This document shows positions 1 to 8,349 of a stretch of 64,000 nt of DNA, in pieces; the first letter of the stretch is position 1; the number at the start of each line of letters is the position of its first letter. Location of the stretch: contig CATVYG010000003.1 in the NCBI GenBank assembly GCA_958348225.1, positions 1 to 64,000 on the forward strand, written 5' to 3'. A program made the position numbers and the translations under genes. The notes beneath the pieces were generated by a model. The model was not told where the DNA came from and ran no database searches. It saw only the letters and a program-made list of their open reading frames with translations. Origin of the DNA: an uncultured Collinsella sp. (lineage in GTDB: Bacteria > Actinomycetota > Coriobacteriia > Coriobacteriales > Coriobacteriaceae).

Positions 1-25
1 GCGTAGATATACGAGGAGCTAGAGC

Positions 26-502
26 ATGGATTCCAAAAGACTTGCCGAGATAGCCGATGTTATGGAAGACCGCGGCCTCACGCGCGTGCGCGTTGAGGAG
101 CCCGATGGCACCGCGGTCGAGCTCGAGCGCGCGAGCGCCGCACAGCCGGTTGCCGTGCCCATGCCTATGCCGGGTGCCGTGACTGCTCCGGCGGTGGCTC
201 CTGTCGCCATGCCTGCTGCCGCACCGGAGCCCGCCGCGCAGGCGCCTGTCGCCGCACCGGAGCCCAAGGGCACCGAGGTGACCGCTCCCATGGTCGGCGT
301 TTTCTATGCTGCCCCGGCGCCGGGCGACGAGCCGTTTGTGCACGTGGGCTCCAAGGTCAAGGCCGGTGAGACCCTCTGCATCATCGAGGCCATGAAGGTT
401 CTCAACGAGGTGACGGCAGAGGCGGATGGCGAGGTACTCGAGATCTGCGTGGCCGACGGCGACCTCGTGGAGTTTGGCAGCTGCCTCATGAGGATCGGAT
501 AG
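26..502 (+). CDS. accB: Biotin carboxyl carrier protein of acetyl-CoA carboxylase
   Basis: Carries the biotin that is carboxylated by AccC and delivers CO2 to the AccDA carboxyltransferase, the first step of fatty acid synthesis. 158 aa: a short N-terminal domain (about 1-37), a Pro/Ala-rich flexible linker (about 38-80) and a C-terminal biotinyl domain. The biotin site is EAMKVLNEV with Lys124, a variant of the usual EAMKLMNEI. A GAGGAG Shine-Dalgarno lies 7 bases before the ATG. It is the first gene of accB-fabZ-accC-accD-accA in this window; anything upstream is cut off. Confidence 0.95.
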   Translation: MDSKRLAEIADVMEDRGLTRVRVEEPDGTAVELERASAAQPVAVPMPMPGAVTAPAVAPVAMPAAAPEPAAQAPVAAPEPKGTEVTAPMVGVFYAAPAPGDEPFVHVGSKVKAGETLCIIEAMKVLNEVTAEADGEVLEICVADGDLVEFGSCLMRIG

Positions 503-511
503 GTGATATCC

Positions 512-934
512 ATGAACAAAGAAGAGCTCAAGAAACTGTTGCCGCATCGCGAGCCGATGCTTTTGCTCGACGAAGCCGAGCTGGTGGGCGATGAGGCCCA
601 CGGCAAGATCACGATTACGGGCGACGAGTACTTTTTGCAGGGGCATTTTCCGGGAAACCCGGTCGTCCCCGGCGTGATTCAGTGCGAGATGCTCGCCCAG
701 AACTGCTGCGTGCTGCTGATGGGCGATGAGGAAGCTCGCGGTGCGACACCGTTCTACACGAGTCTGGACAAGGTGCGCTTTAAGCGTCCGGTGCGCCCGG
801 GCGACACGGTGGATCTGGTGTGCTCCATCACGCGTGCGCGCGGGCCGTTCCGCTTTGCGACGGGTACTGCGAGCGTCAACGGTGAGGTTTGCTGTCGCGC
901 CGATATGTCTTTTGCACTCATGCACGAAAGTTAA
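512..934 (+). CDS. fabZ: 3-hydroxyacyl-ACP dehydratase FabZ
   Basis: Dehydrates 3-hydroxyacyl-ACP in fatty acid elongation. The 140-aa hotdog protein has the family's LPHREPMLLLD start, the catalytic His in GHFPGNPVVPG and the catalytic Glu in CEMLAQ. I place the start at ATG 512 because an AGGTGA ribosome-binding site overlaps the accB stop 5 bases upstream; an in-frame GTG at 503 would add three residues. Its place between accB and accC couples dehydratase and carboxylase expression. Confidence 0.93.
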   Translation: MNKEELKKLLPHREPMLLLDEAELVGDEAHGKITITGDEYFLQGHFPGNPVVPGVIQCEMLAQNCCVLLMGDEEARGATPFYTSLDKVRFKRPVRPGDTVDLVCSITRARGPFRFATGTASVNGEVCCRADMSFALMHES

Positions 935-944
935 GGAAGGCTTC

Positions 945-2288
945 ATGTTCGACAAAGTGCTCATCGCCAACCGCGGCGAGGTCGCGGTCCGTGTTATCCG
1001 CGCGTGCCGCGATATGGGCATCAAGACCGTCGCCGTCTACTCCACGGCCGATGCGGACGCGCTGCACGTGCAGCTTGCCGACGAGGCGTATTGCATCGGC
1101 GGCCCGCGTCTTGCCGAGAGCTACCTCAACGACGATGCCGTGCTCACCTGTGCCGTAAAGTCGGGAGCTAAGGCAATTCATCCCGGCTATGGCTTTTTCT
1201 CCGAGAAGGCGAGCTTCGTGCGCGACTGCGACAAGTATGGCCTGGCGTTTGTCGGTCCTTCGGCCGAGGTGATCGACAGCATGGGCGACAAGGACGCCGC
1301 ACGCCGAACGGCTGCCGCGGCGGGCGTGCCCATCGTTCCGGGCTGCGATTTGCTCAAAAGCCCCGAGGAGGCGACGGCCGAGGCCGAGCGCATCGGCTGC
1401 CCCGTGCTCATTAAGGCGCGGGCGGGCGGTGGCGGTCGTGGTATTCGCAAGGTCGAGCGCGTGGAAGACGCGGCAAAGGCCTTTATTGAAGCACGTGCCG
1501 AGGGCGAGGCCGTTTTTGGCGACGGCGAGTGCTACATGGAGAAGTTCGTCGCGCCGGCGCACCACGTTGAGGTGCAGATTATGGCCGATAAGCAGGGCCA
1601 TGTGTTTTCGCTCGGCGAGCGTGAGTGCTCGGTGCAGCGCCGCAACCAAAAGCTGATCGAGGAGAGCCCCGCGCCGTGCCTCGACGGACGCGATGATATT
1701 CGCGCGCGCATGCACAAGGCGGCGCGCGACCTGGCTCGTGCCGTTGGCTACGAAGGAGCCGGTACCATCGAGTTCCTGTATTCGGACGACGGCAATTTCT
1801 ACTTTATGGAAATGAACACGCGCTTGCAGGTGGAGCATCCGGTTACGGAGTTTGTGACCGATACCGACCTGGTCAAATGGCAGCTGCGCGTGGCAGCCGG
1901 CCAGCCTCTGCCCTTTGAGCAGGAGGACATGCCGGTCCGCAACCACGCCATGGAGTGCCGCATCAATGCCGAGACGCCGGACTTTCTGCCGTCATGCGGA
2001 ACGGTCACCGCGTTGCGTGTGCCGGGTGGTCCGCGCGTGCGCTGGGATTCCGCCATGTTTACCGGTGCGACAGTTCCGCCGTACTACGACTCCATGCTCG
2101 GCAAGCTCATCGTGTGTGCGCCCACGCGTGACGGCGCCATTCGCAAGATGCGCTCGGCCCTGGGCGAGCTCGTGATTGAGGGCGTGAGCGAAAACAGCGA
2201 GCTTCAGCTCGACGTGCTGGCAAACGACGAGTTCTTGTCGGGCATGTATCACACCGATCTGATGGGGTATCTCTATGCTGATGAATAG
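945..2288 (+). CDS. accC: Biotin carboxylase subunit of acetyl-CoA carboxylase
   Basis: ATP-dependent carboxylation of AccB-biotin with bicarbonate. 447 aa, the normal family length. It starts MFDKVLIANRGEVAVRVIRA, has the glycine-rich ATP-grasp loop (AGGGGRGIRKV, near residue 160), and the MEMNTRLQVEHPVTE metal/active-site segment. ATG 945 follows AAGGAAGG; the frame is open further upstream but that part overlaps fabZ and is not coding. The 3' end overlaps the accD start by 14 bases, so translational coupling is likely. Confidence 0.96.
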   Translation: MFDKVLIANRGEVAVRVIRACRDMGIKTVAVYSTADADALHVQLADEAYCIGGPRLAESYLNDDAVLTCAVKSGAKAIHPGYGFFSEKASFVRDCDKYGLAFVGPSAEVIDSMGDKDAARRTAAAAGVPIVPGCDLLKSPEEATAEAERIGCPVLIKARAGGGGRGIRKVERVEDAAKAFIEARAEGEAVFGDGECYMEKFVAPAHHVEVQIMADKQGHVFSLGERECSVQRRNQKLIEESPAPCLDGRDDIRARMHKAARDLARAVGYEGAGTIEFLYSDDGNFYFMEMNTRLQVEHPVTEFVTDTDLVKWQLRVAAGQPLPFEQEDMPVRNHAMECRINAETPDFLPSCGTVTALRVPGGPRVRWDSAMFTGATVPPYYDSMLGKLIVCAPTRDGAIRKMRSALGELVIEGVSENSELQLDVLANDEFLSGMYHTDLMGYLYADE

Positions 2289-3276
2289 AAAAGCGAAGAC
2301 GGTCAATGTCCTTGAGGGGCCGATAACCGAGTCGTGCGCCGAGTTTCCCGCGCGCCACGTGTTTATCAAGTGCCCGGAGTGCCGCCGTGTGATCGATGAG
2401 GCACGCCTACACGACAACCTCGAGGTCTGCCCCCGTTGCGGCAAACACTTTCGCGTGAGCGGTCGCGCGCGCATGCGCATGACGGTCGACGAGGGCACGT
2501 TTGAGGAATGGGATGCCAATCTGGCGTCGGAGGACTTCCTCTCGTTTCCCGGCTATGCCGATAAGCTCAAGAGCGTGAGCGAGCGTTCGGGCGAGCGCGA
2601 TGCCGTTGTGTGCGGCAGGGGCAGAATCTGCGGTTGCGATACGGCGCTCTTCTTTATGGACGCTAACTTTATGATGGGCTCGATGGGCTCCGTGGTGGGC
2701 GAGAAGATCTGTCGCGCATTTGAGCGTGCGACCGAGCTGGGATTGCCAGTTGTCGGCTTTACCGTTTCGGGCGGTGCGCGCATGCAAGAGGGCGTGACCT
2801 CGCTTATGCAGATGGCCAAGATTTCTGCGGCGGTTAGGCGCCACAGCGAGGCGGGCGGCCTGTATATCACGGTGCTCACCGACCCCACGACCGGAGGTGT
2901 AACCGCGAGCTTTGCCATGGAGGGTGACATTATCCTGGCCGAGCCCGATGCCCTGACGGCATTTGCCGGCCCGCGCGTGATCGAGCAGAACATGCACAAG
3001 CGACTGCCCAAGGGATTCCAGCGCTCCGAGTTTTTGATGGAGCACGGCTTTTGCGATGCCGTTGTTCCGCGTGGCGAGATTGCGCTCACGGTAGGCGAGC
3101 TGCTGGCGCTGCACGAAGGGCACGCGCCCGGCCTGGGGCACCGCATGAAATCGTGCATACGGGTCGCCGCGGCAAAAAGCTGGGACACTTGTTTAAGCGC
3201 TCGGCGCCACCAAAAACCGCGCTCGAGATTGTCAAGCAGACCCGCTCGGCAGATCGTGCCACGGCGGGCGAGATGA
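2275..3276 (+). CDS. accD: Acetyl-CoA carboxylase carboxyltransferase beta subunit, with aberrant C-terminus
   Basis: Beta half of the carboxyltransferase that moves CO2 from biotin to acetyl-CoA. The N-terminal zinc ribbon has Cys33, 36, 52 and 55 (CPEC/CPRC), and the crotonase-like core includes SGGARMQEGV and the end-of-domain stretch LPKGFQRSEFLMEHG. The recognisable domain ends near 3125. The remaining roughly 47 codons use ATA, AGA, TTA and CGG, unlike the rest of the operon, and read like an out-of-frame copy of the accA N-terminus. So either accD overlaps accA by 124 bases or a one-base indel has split a fused AccDA protein. Confidence 0.85.
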   Translation: MLMNRKAKTVNVLEGPITESCAEFPARHVFIKCPECRRVIDEARLHDNLEVCPRCGKHFRVSGRARMRMTVDEGTFEEWDANLASEDFLSFPGYADKLKSVSERSGERDAVVCGRGRICGCDTALFFMDANFMMGSMGSVVGEKICRAFERATELGLPVVGFTVSGGARMQEGVTSLMQMAKISAAVRRHSEAGGLYITVLTDPTTGGVTASFAMEGDIILAEPDALTAFAGPRVIEQNMHKRLPKGFQRSEFLMEHGFCDAVVPRGEIALTVGELLALHEGHAPGLGHRMKSCIRVAAAKSWDTCLSARRHQKPRSRLSSRPARQIVPRRAR

Positions 3277-3998
3277 TCTCGCTGGGCTTGGACGGATTTG
3301 TGGAGCTGCATGGCGACCGTTACTTTGGTGATGACGCCGCCGTGGTGGGTGGCATTGGCTGGAAAGACGGACGTCCTGTGACGGTTATCGCCATCGAGCG
3401 CGGCACCACGACCAAAGAGCGCATGCGTCGCAACTTTGGTATGGCACATCCCGAGGGCTACCGCAAAGCGCGTCGCCTTATGCGCCAGGCCGAAAAGTTT
3501 GGTCGACCGGTTCTGTGCCTGGTCGATACTTCGGGCGCGTTTTGCGGCATCGGTGCCGAGGAGCGCGGCCAGGGCGAGGCGATTGCCCGGAATCTCATGG
3601 AGATGAGCGGCCTTAAGACGCCGATTGTCTCGGTGGTGACAGGCGAGGGCGGCTCTGGTGGCGCGTTGGCGCTGTCCGTGGCCGACCGCATCCTGATGCT
3701 CTCGAGCTCGGCCTATTCGGTCGTGAGCCCCGAGGCCTGTGCGTCGATTCTGTGGAAGGATACCGAGCGCGCGGATGAGGCCGCCGAGGCGCTTAAGCTC
3801 ACGGCCCCCGATTTGTTGGCGCTCGGCATCATCGACGGCATTGTTGATGATAGGGGCCTGTCGCATGAGGAGATCGCCGGTGCCGTCATGTCCTCGGCAT
3901 TTGATGCCTTCGATACGCTTGGGCGGCTCGACGACGCGACCCTCACAAACCTCCGCTACGAAAAGTACCGCGCAATCGGTCAGTATCGCACGATGTGA
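3153..3998 (+). CDS. accA: Acetyl-CoA carboxylase carboxyltransferase alpha subunit
   Basis: Alpha half of the carboxyltransferase. Family hallmarks are FVELHGDRYFGDD, RRNFGMAHPEGYRKA, GEGGSGGALAL and PEACASILWK. The first plausible start is GTG 3153, giving 281 aa and a short N-terminus like the low-GC Gram-positive AccA forms. The frame stays open, with native codon use, back into the accD end (about 3138), and no Shine-Dalgarno is obvious, so the gene may really be the 3' half of a fused accDA. The stop codon lies at the edge of a short dispersed repeat. Confidence 0.87.
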   Translation: MHTGRRGKKLGHLFKRSAPPKTALEIVKQTRSADRATAGEMISLGLDGFVELHGDRYFGDDAAVVGGIGWKDGRPVTVIAIERGTTTKERMRRNFGMAHPEGYRKARRLMRQAEKFGRPVLCLVDTSGAFCGIGAEERGQGEAIARNLMEMSGLKTPIVSVVTGEGGSGGALALSVADRILMLSSSAYSVVSPEACASILWKDTERADEAAEALKLTAPDLLALGIIDGIVDDRGLSHEEIAGAVMSSAFDAFDTLGRLDDATLTNLRYEKYRAIGQYRTM

Positions 3999-4024
3999 CA
4001 AAGGGACAGTCCGCATGTCACATT
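3997..4024. repeat. Short dispersed repeat, copy 1 (GACAAAGGGACAGTCC type)
   Basis: GACAAAGGGACAGTCC followed by GCATGTCACATT recurs almost exactly at 5261-5289, with one extra T there. TGTGAC (3994) and GTCACA (4017) make the element partly palindromic. It starts in the accA stop codon and contains the proposed ATG of the next gene. A looser relative with a GGGGACAG core is at 13540. Confidence 0.7.
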
Positions 4025-5253
4025 GGGAAAGGGTTCCTGTGTCACAAGTTTCTAACACCTCGTTTACAACGACGGTCTCATCAAACGCCATGGCCGTGGT
4101 GGACTATCTGTCCAAAAGCATGATGTCGGCGCTGCCGTTTATTGTCTGCGCGGCGTTGTTCCGCACCGTCGCCGTCATTATGGGTGAAGGCATGCTGGGC
4201 CTGTGGTCTGCCGATTCCGAAATCTATCGCCTGTTCTACAGTTGGCTCTATAACGCCGGCTACTACTTTTTGCCCGTTTATCTTGGTTGGGCGGCTGCCC
4301 GCCAGCTCGGTTGCTCGGAGCAGCTGGGCATGATGCTGGGCGGCGTATTGATTGCGCCCGATCTGCTTAAGCTCGTCGATGCCGCATCGACGACGGCGGC
4401 ATCGATGACTTCCGTGTATGGCCTGCTCCCCGCGCCGGTCAACGATTACACGACGACTGTTATTCCGGTTCTCATCTCGGTGCCTGTGCTATGGCGAGTG
4501 GAGTGTTTCTTTCGGCGCGTTATCCCTAAGGCCGTGGCGTTTTCGTTCGTTCCGTTTGCGACCATGCTTGTCATGGTTCCGGTTTCGCTGTGTATTACGG
4601 CACCGGCGGGCAGCTATCTGGGCATGCTGTTGGGCCAGCTTATGTTTATGCTTGGCAATTCCGGTGGCATCGTGTCGCTGCTCACGCTCATGGGGCTTGC
4701 CGCGGGCTGGGAGTTCCTTAAGATCGCGGGCGTCAGCAACGTCGTCCTATCGTTCGCCTATGCGCAGTTTATGAGTGTGGGAACGGATTCGTGCATCCTG
4801 ATCGCCGCGACGATGGCAACGTTCGCCGTTTGGGGCATGCCTTTTGGCGCGTCGCTCCGCGTTGCGGATAAGGACGAGAAGGCGCTCATGCTGGGCTATT
4901 CGATCTCGGGTGTTCTTGGCGGCGTAAGCGAGCCGGCGCTGTACGGTTGCGGCTTTAAATATGGCAGGTGCCTGACGTGCATGGCCATTGGCGGCGCCGT
5001 CGGAGGTCTTGTTGCGGCCGTGGGCCACGTTACGGCCTATACCATCGGCATGACGAATGTCCTCATGGTCATTGGCTTTGCCACGGGCGGCATCTCGAAC
5101 CTGCTGTGGTGCTGTGTTGCCGGCGGCACGGCATTTGCGGTGTCTGCGGCGCTGAGCTACTGCTTTGGCGTGGTGCCGGCGAAGGGGCAGACGACGGGGG
5201 GCGGAGTCGATTCGCCCGAAACCTCGAAGAGCGCGGTCGAAGCAAGCGCATAA
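4015..5253 (+). CDS. PTS EIIC permease, beta-glucoside (Bgl) type, no fused EIIA or EIIB
   Basis: Membrane-embedded sugar channel of a phosphotransferase system. 412 aa with about ten hydrophobic segments; LPVYLGWAAARQLG, NDYTTTVIPVLISVPVLWRV and EPALYGCGFKYG match the Bgl-family EIIC domain. It lacks the EIIB phospho-Cys domain and EIIA, and no such partner is nearby, so it either works with subunits encoded elsewhere or has another transport role. The start is uncertain: ATG 4015 lies inside a dispersed repeat, with GTG 4039 and ATG 4090 as alternatives. Flanking repeat copies suggest the gene entered between accA and the next gene. Confidence 0.78.
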   Translation: MSHWERVPVSQVSNTSFTTTVSSNAMAVVDYLSKSMMSALPFIVCAALFRTVAVIMGEGMLGLWSADSEIYRLFYSWLYNAGYYFLPVYLGWAAARQLGCSEQLGMMLGGVLIAPDLLKLVDAASTTAASMTSVYGLLPAPVNDYTTTVIPVLISVPVLWRVECFFRRVIPKAVAFSFVPFATMLVMVPVSLCITAPAGSYLGMLLGQLMFMLGNSGGIVSLLTLMGLAAGWEFLKIAGVSNVVLSFAYAQFMSVGTDSCILIAATMATFAVWGMPFGASLRVADKDEKALMLGYSISGVLGGVSEPALYGCGFKYGRCLTCMAIGGAVGGLVAAVGHVTAYTIGMTNVLMVIGFATGGISNLLWCCVAGGTAFAVSAALSYCFGVVPAKGQTTGGGVDSPETSKSAVEASA

Positions 5254-5260
5254 ATCGATC

Positions 5261-5289
5261 GACAAAGGGACAGTCCTGCATGTCACATT
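5261..5289. repeat. Short dispersed repeat, copy 2 (GACAAAGGGACAGTCC type)
   Basis: Direct-orientation copy of the element at 3997-4024 (28 of 29 positions, one inserted T). The two copies bracket the EIIC gene. It is followed directly by a terminator. Confidence 0.7.
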
Positions 5290-5291
5290 CC

Positions 5292-5324
5292 AAGGTCGTG
5301 GCCCATGTGGGTTGCGGCCTTTTT
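5292..5324 (+). terminator. Rho-independent terminator after the EIIC gene
   Basis: A stem of about 13 pairs including G-U pairs (AAGGTCGTGGCCC with GGGTTGCGGCCTT) and a 4-base loop, followed by a T run. It separates the acc/EIIC unit from the cation efflux gene. Confidence 0.7.
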
Positions 5325-5403
5325 GTATCTGGGGGACAAAGTGGCTACACTACAATCCGTTTGAGCAATAGATATATAGGTAGTACCGTGGGGGCGGATA
5401 TAG

Positions 5404-6558
5404 ATGGTCGAGTGGATTGTTCGTCGTGCGCAGGGCGACCGTGCGCGCGTGGGCACGTTGACGGGTGTGGTGTGTATTCTCGCCAATGTGGCACTATGTG
5501 CGGCGAAGGGTGCAATTGGTGTGGTTTCGGGATCGGTTTCGATTGTGGCGGATGCCATGAACAACCTGTCCGATGCCAGCTCGAATATCGTGAGCGTGCT
5601 GGGCTTTAAGCTGGCGAGCAAGCCGGCCGACCCCGAGCATCCTTACGGCCACGGTCGCTACGAGTATCTCTCGGGTCTGGTCGTGGCGGCACTCGTGCTG
5701 CTGATTGGCGTTGAGCTGGTGAAGTCCTCGGTCGAGCGCGTCATCCACCCCGAACCTGTCGAGTTCTCGCTTGCCCTGGTGGCAGTTCTAGTGCTTTCGA
5801 TGGTCGTAAAGCTCTGGATGGCGGCCCTCAACCAAAAGCTCGGCGATCGCATTGAGTCCGAGACGCTGCATGCGACCGCGCAGGATTCCAAGAACGATGT
5901 CCTTGCCACAGGCGCCGTGCTGGCGTGCGCAATTGTTTCGCAGGTGACGCACATCAATCTTGACGCATGGGTCGGCCTTGCTGTTGGCGCCTATATTGGC
6001 TGGAGCGGCTTTGAACTCATCCAGGATACGGTGAGCCCGCTTTTGGGCCAGACGCCCGATCCTAAGCTGGTCAAGCACATTCGAGACAAGATCATGAGCT
6101 ATCCCGGCGTTTTGGGCGTTCACGATCTGATGGTTCACGACTATGGCCCGGGCAGGAAGTTCGCAAGCGCTCACGCCGAGATGGCGGCCGAAGCCAGCCC
6201 GATGGAAAGTCACGACACGCTCGATAACATCGAGCAGGCGTTTAGGGACGAGGACGGCATGATTGTCACGCTCCATTACGATCCCATCGTGACCGACGAT
6301 CCCAAGGTGGCGAGCATGCGTTTGCGCATTAACGCAATGGCTCAGGAGATCGATAGTCGCCTCTCGATTCATGACCTGCGCTGTGTGCCGGGTCCTACGC
6401 ACACCAATGTGATTTTCGACTGCGTGCGCCCCTCGGATTTGGCGATGAGCGCCGAAGACGTAAAGCACGCGCTGGCACAACGAGTCGAATCGGAATACCC
6501 CAAGTCGATTGCCAAGATTACGATCGACGAAGACTACGTAGGCCATACCCACGAGTAG
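5404..6558 (+). CDS. Cation diffusion facilitator (CDF) family efflux protein
   Basis: Proton-driven efflux of a divalent metal. 384 aa: six membrane segments in the first 210 residues and a long soluble cytoplasmic tail. The site in TM2 reads DAMNNLSD (Asp50, Asn54, Asp57) and the TM5 site is HATAQDSKND (His155, Asp160, Asp164); the loop has HPYGHGRYE. The Asn and His/Asp mix does not settle whether Mn, Zn or Fe is carried. The tail of about 170 residues is long for a CDF dimerisation domain. The ATG follows a GGGGGCGG stretch, and the gene seems to be transcribed alone or with the next one, 39 bases away. Confidence 0.88.
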   Translation: MVEWIVRRAQGDRARVGTLTGVVCILANVALCAAKGAIGVVSGSVSIVADAMNNLSDASSNIVSVLGFKLASKPADPEHPYGHGRYEYLSGLVVAALVLLIGVELVKSSVERVIHPEPVEFSLALVAVLVLSMVVKLWMAALNQKLGDRIESETLHATAQDSKNDVLATGAVLACAIVSQVTHINLDAWVGLAVGAYIGWSGFELIQDTVSPLLGQTPDPKLVKHIRDKIMSYPGVLGVHDLMVHDYGPGRKFASAHAEMAAEASPMESHDTLDNIEQAFRDEDGMIVTLHYDPIVTDDPKVASMRLRINAMAQEIDSRLSIHDLRCVPGPTHTNVIFDCVRPSDLAMSAEDVKHALAQRVESEYPKSIAKITIDEDYVGHTHE

Positions 6559-6597
6559 GGCTGCGCCTGCAAAGCAAGTTATACAGAAGGGGAGAAT

Positions 6598-7215
6598 ATG
6601 AAGCGTCTATATCTACTCCGCCACGGCCAGACGGAATTCAACGTTAAAAAGCTGGTCCAGGGCCGCTGCGATTCGCCGCTGACCGACCTTGGCCGCAAAC
6701 AAGCGGGAATGGCAGCCGCATGGCTCAAGGCCCACGACGTTGTCCCCGACAAAGTGGTCTCGTCGCCTTTGGGTCGAGCCATGGACACAGCTCAGCTCGT
6801 CGCAACCGAACTCCTTGGCGCGGACGCAGCAGTCGAGCCCTGCGAAGGCATCATCGAGCGCTGCTATGGAACCTTCGAGGAAGGCCCGCACGACGCGCTG
6901 CCCACCGACGTCTGGGATCCAGGCGAAGATCTGGTCCCCTTTGGAGGAGAGGGAAGCAAAGCGTTGCAAGAACGCATGGTAGCCACCCTCACCAATCTCA
7001 TGGGCGCCGAGGGCATAGAAACCCTCCTAGCAGTAAGCCACGGCAGCGCCAGCCGCCAATTCATCAAGGCTGCAGCCCCAGAGGGCTTCGAGCTCCCAGC
7101 AAAACTCCCCAACTGCGCCATCATGATCTTCGATTTCGATGAGGCAAAGCCACAAGCAGAAGGCGAGCCAATGCAATGCAAGTTCACCCTCCAGCAAATA
7201 GTGGACCCCCAATAA
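6598..7215 (+). CDS. Histidine phosphatase (phosphoglycerate mutase-like) family protein
   Basis: 205 aa with the RHG motif (LLRHGQTEFN, His9 as phospho-acceptor), a second-site Glu region (GIIERCYGTFEEG) and the distal His in LLAVSHGSASRQF. Such proteins dephosphorylate small metabolites; the substrate cannot be read from the sequence, and a true cofactor-dependent glycolytic mutase would be longer. AAGGGGAG precedes the ATG. In the last third the codons shift toward A at the third position (CTA, GCA, CCA), unlike neighbouring genes. Confidence 0.87.
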   Translation: MKRLYLLRHGQTEFNVKKLVQGRCDSPLTDLGRKQAGMAAAWLKAHDVVPDKVVSSPLGRAMDTAQLVATELLGADAAVEPCEGIIERCYGTFEEGPHDALPTDVWDPGEDLVPFGGEGSKALQERMVATLTNLMGAEGIETLLAVSHGSASRQFIKAAAPEGFELPAKLPNCAIMIFDFDEAKPQAEGEPMQCKFTLQQIVDPQ

Positions 7216-7258
7216 AGTAATTAGCTGAGCGAGCAGAGTTAAGCAGACATCAACGTGG

Positions 7259-7423
7259 CGTTCCCAGTGTGCGGCGGAGGGGGCGGGCCTGAGACATATT
7301 AAGGTTGTCGCGAGTTCCGCACGAACAGGAGAGCACTTAATGTGCTCTCCGTCGTGAGCAGGACTGTAGAGCAGCAACCTTAATATGTCTCAGGCCCGCC
7401 CCCTCCGCCGCACACTGGGAACG
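7259..7423. repeat. Perfect 48-bp inverted repeat with nested hairpin
   Basis: The arms at 7259-7306 and 7376-7423 are exact reverse complements over 48 bases. The 69-base middle contains a second perfect 9-bp hairpin (GGAGAGCAC at 7328-7336, GTGCTCTCC at 7342-7350) almost exactly centred. No protein is encoded. The element fills most of the 467-base gap between the phosphatase gene and rplC, and could be a small non-autonomous mobile element or a cruciform-forming site. Confidence 0.85.
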
Positions 7424-7473
7424 TGCCACGCACTTTACCTGCGTAAACAATGTGAGTGAAATATGAATCTCGA

Positions 7474-7499
7474 TGGATACGCCCGCAGCCGTGTATACT
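7474..7499 (+). promoter_or_regulatory. Probable promoter of the rplC operon with ATACG/CGTGT inverted repeat
   Basis: TGGA, then ATACG (7477-7481), an 8-base loop and CGTGT (7490-7494), running into TATACT (7494-7499) as the -10. The -35 is poor, but the same layout recurs before rplB (9339-9364), rplE (49442-49470) and, more loosely, infA (55886-55914). Confidence 0.6.
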
Positions 7500-7682
7500 A
7501 AACAGCTGTGTGAAACCAGGGGAGTATTCTGGCTGGACAAAATGCCTGCTTAATAGGGTTGTCAGGTAGTCCGGACGCAATACAAGGCTGGGGAGCACGT
7601 CGTGTAAGTAGTGGTCCTCTAGGGGCGTACGCTCGGTGGTGTACGCATTGTCCCAAGACCACGCGAGAGTTGGGATCATATC
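7500..7682 (+). promoter_or_regulatory. Long structured leader of the rplC operon
   Basis: About 180 untranslated bases precede rplC. Nested complementary pairs are visible: GTGGTC (7610) with GACCAC (7657), enclosing GCGTAC (7625) and GTACGC (7641). Long leaders upstream of S10 operons often bind L4 or another r-protein for autoregulation; that role here is an inference. rpsJ, which normally opens this operon, is absent. Confidence 0.5.
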
Positions 7683-8303
7683 TTGATCAGCATGATTCTC
7701 GGCCGCAAGATTGGCATGACCCAGGTTTGGGACGAGGACGACAACGTCGTTCCCGTCACGGTCATCCAGGCTGGCCCCTGCGCTGTCTCGCAGGTTAAAA
7801 CTCAGGCAACCGACGGCTATGACGCCGTCCAGATCGGTTTCGGCGACATCAAGGCCAAGAACGTGAACAAGCCCATGGCTGGTCACTTCGCCAAGGCTGG
7901 CGTCGAGCCTGTCCGTTTCCTTCGTGAGGTCCGCGTCGAGAACGGCGAGGAGCACAAGGTCGGCGAGGTTGTCACCGTCGCTGATTTCGCTGATGTCGAG
8001 AAGGTCGACGTCATCGGTACCTCCAAGGGTAAGGGCTTCCAGGGTCGCATCAAGCGCTGGGGTCAGCGCCGCGGTCCTATGACGCATGGTTCTCACTTCC
8101 AGCGTCACCCCGGTTCTATCGGTCAGTGCGCCTATCCTGCGCGCGTCCTCAAGGGCGTCAAGATGGCCGGTCACATGGGTAACGAGCGCGTTACCGTCAA
8201 GAACCTTTCCGTTGTCCGCATCGATGCCGAGCAGAACCTCATCTTGGTCAAGGGCGCTGTCCCGGGTGCCAAGAATGGTCTCGTCGCCATCCGTATGGCC
8301 TAA
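7683..8303 (+). CDS. rplC: Ribosomal protein L3
   Basis: 206-aa 50S protein at the peptidyl transferase side and the GTPase-associated region. [16 protein letters not shown] is the family N-terminus, and [23 protein letters not shown] is the conserved 23S-binding loop. The start is TTG 7683, 7 bases after TGGGAT, or ATG 7692, which has poorer spacing. It is first in the operon, the place rpsJ usually takes. Confidence 0.95.
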   Translation: MISMILGRKIGMTQVWDEDDNVVPVTVIQAGPCAVSQVKTQATDGYDAVQIGFGDIKAKNVNKPMAGHFAKAGVEPVRFLREVRVENGEEHKVGEVVTVADFADVEKVDVIGTSKGKGFQGRIKRWGQRRGPMTHGSHFQRHPGSIGQCAYPARVLKGVKMAGHMGNERVTVKNLSVVRIDAEQNLILVKGAVPGAKNGLVAIRMA

Positions 8304-8349
8304 GGGCCCAGCCCATTTAGCCCAGCGTCATACCAAGGAGAACACTTAA

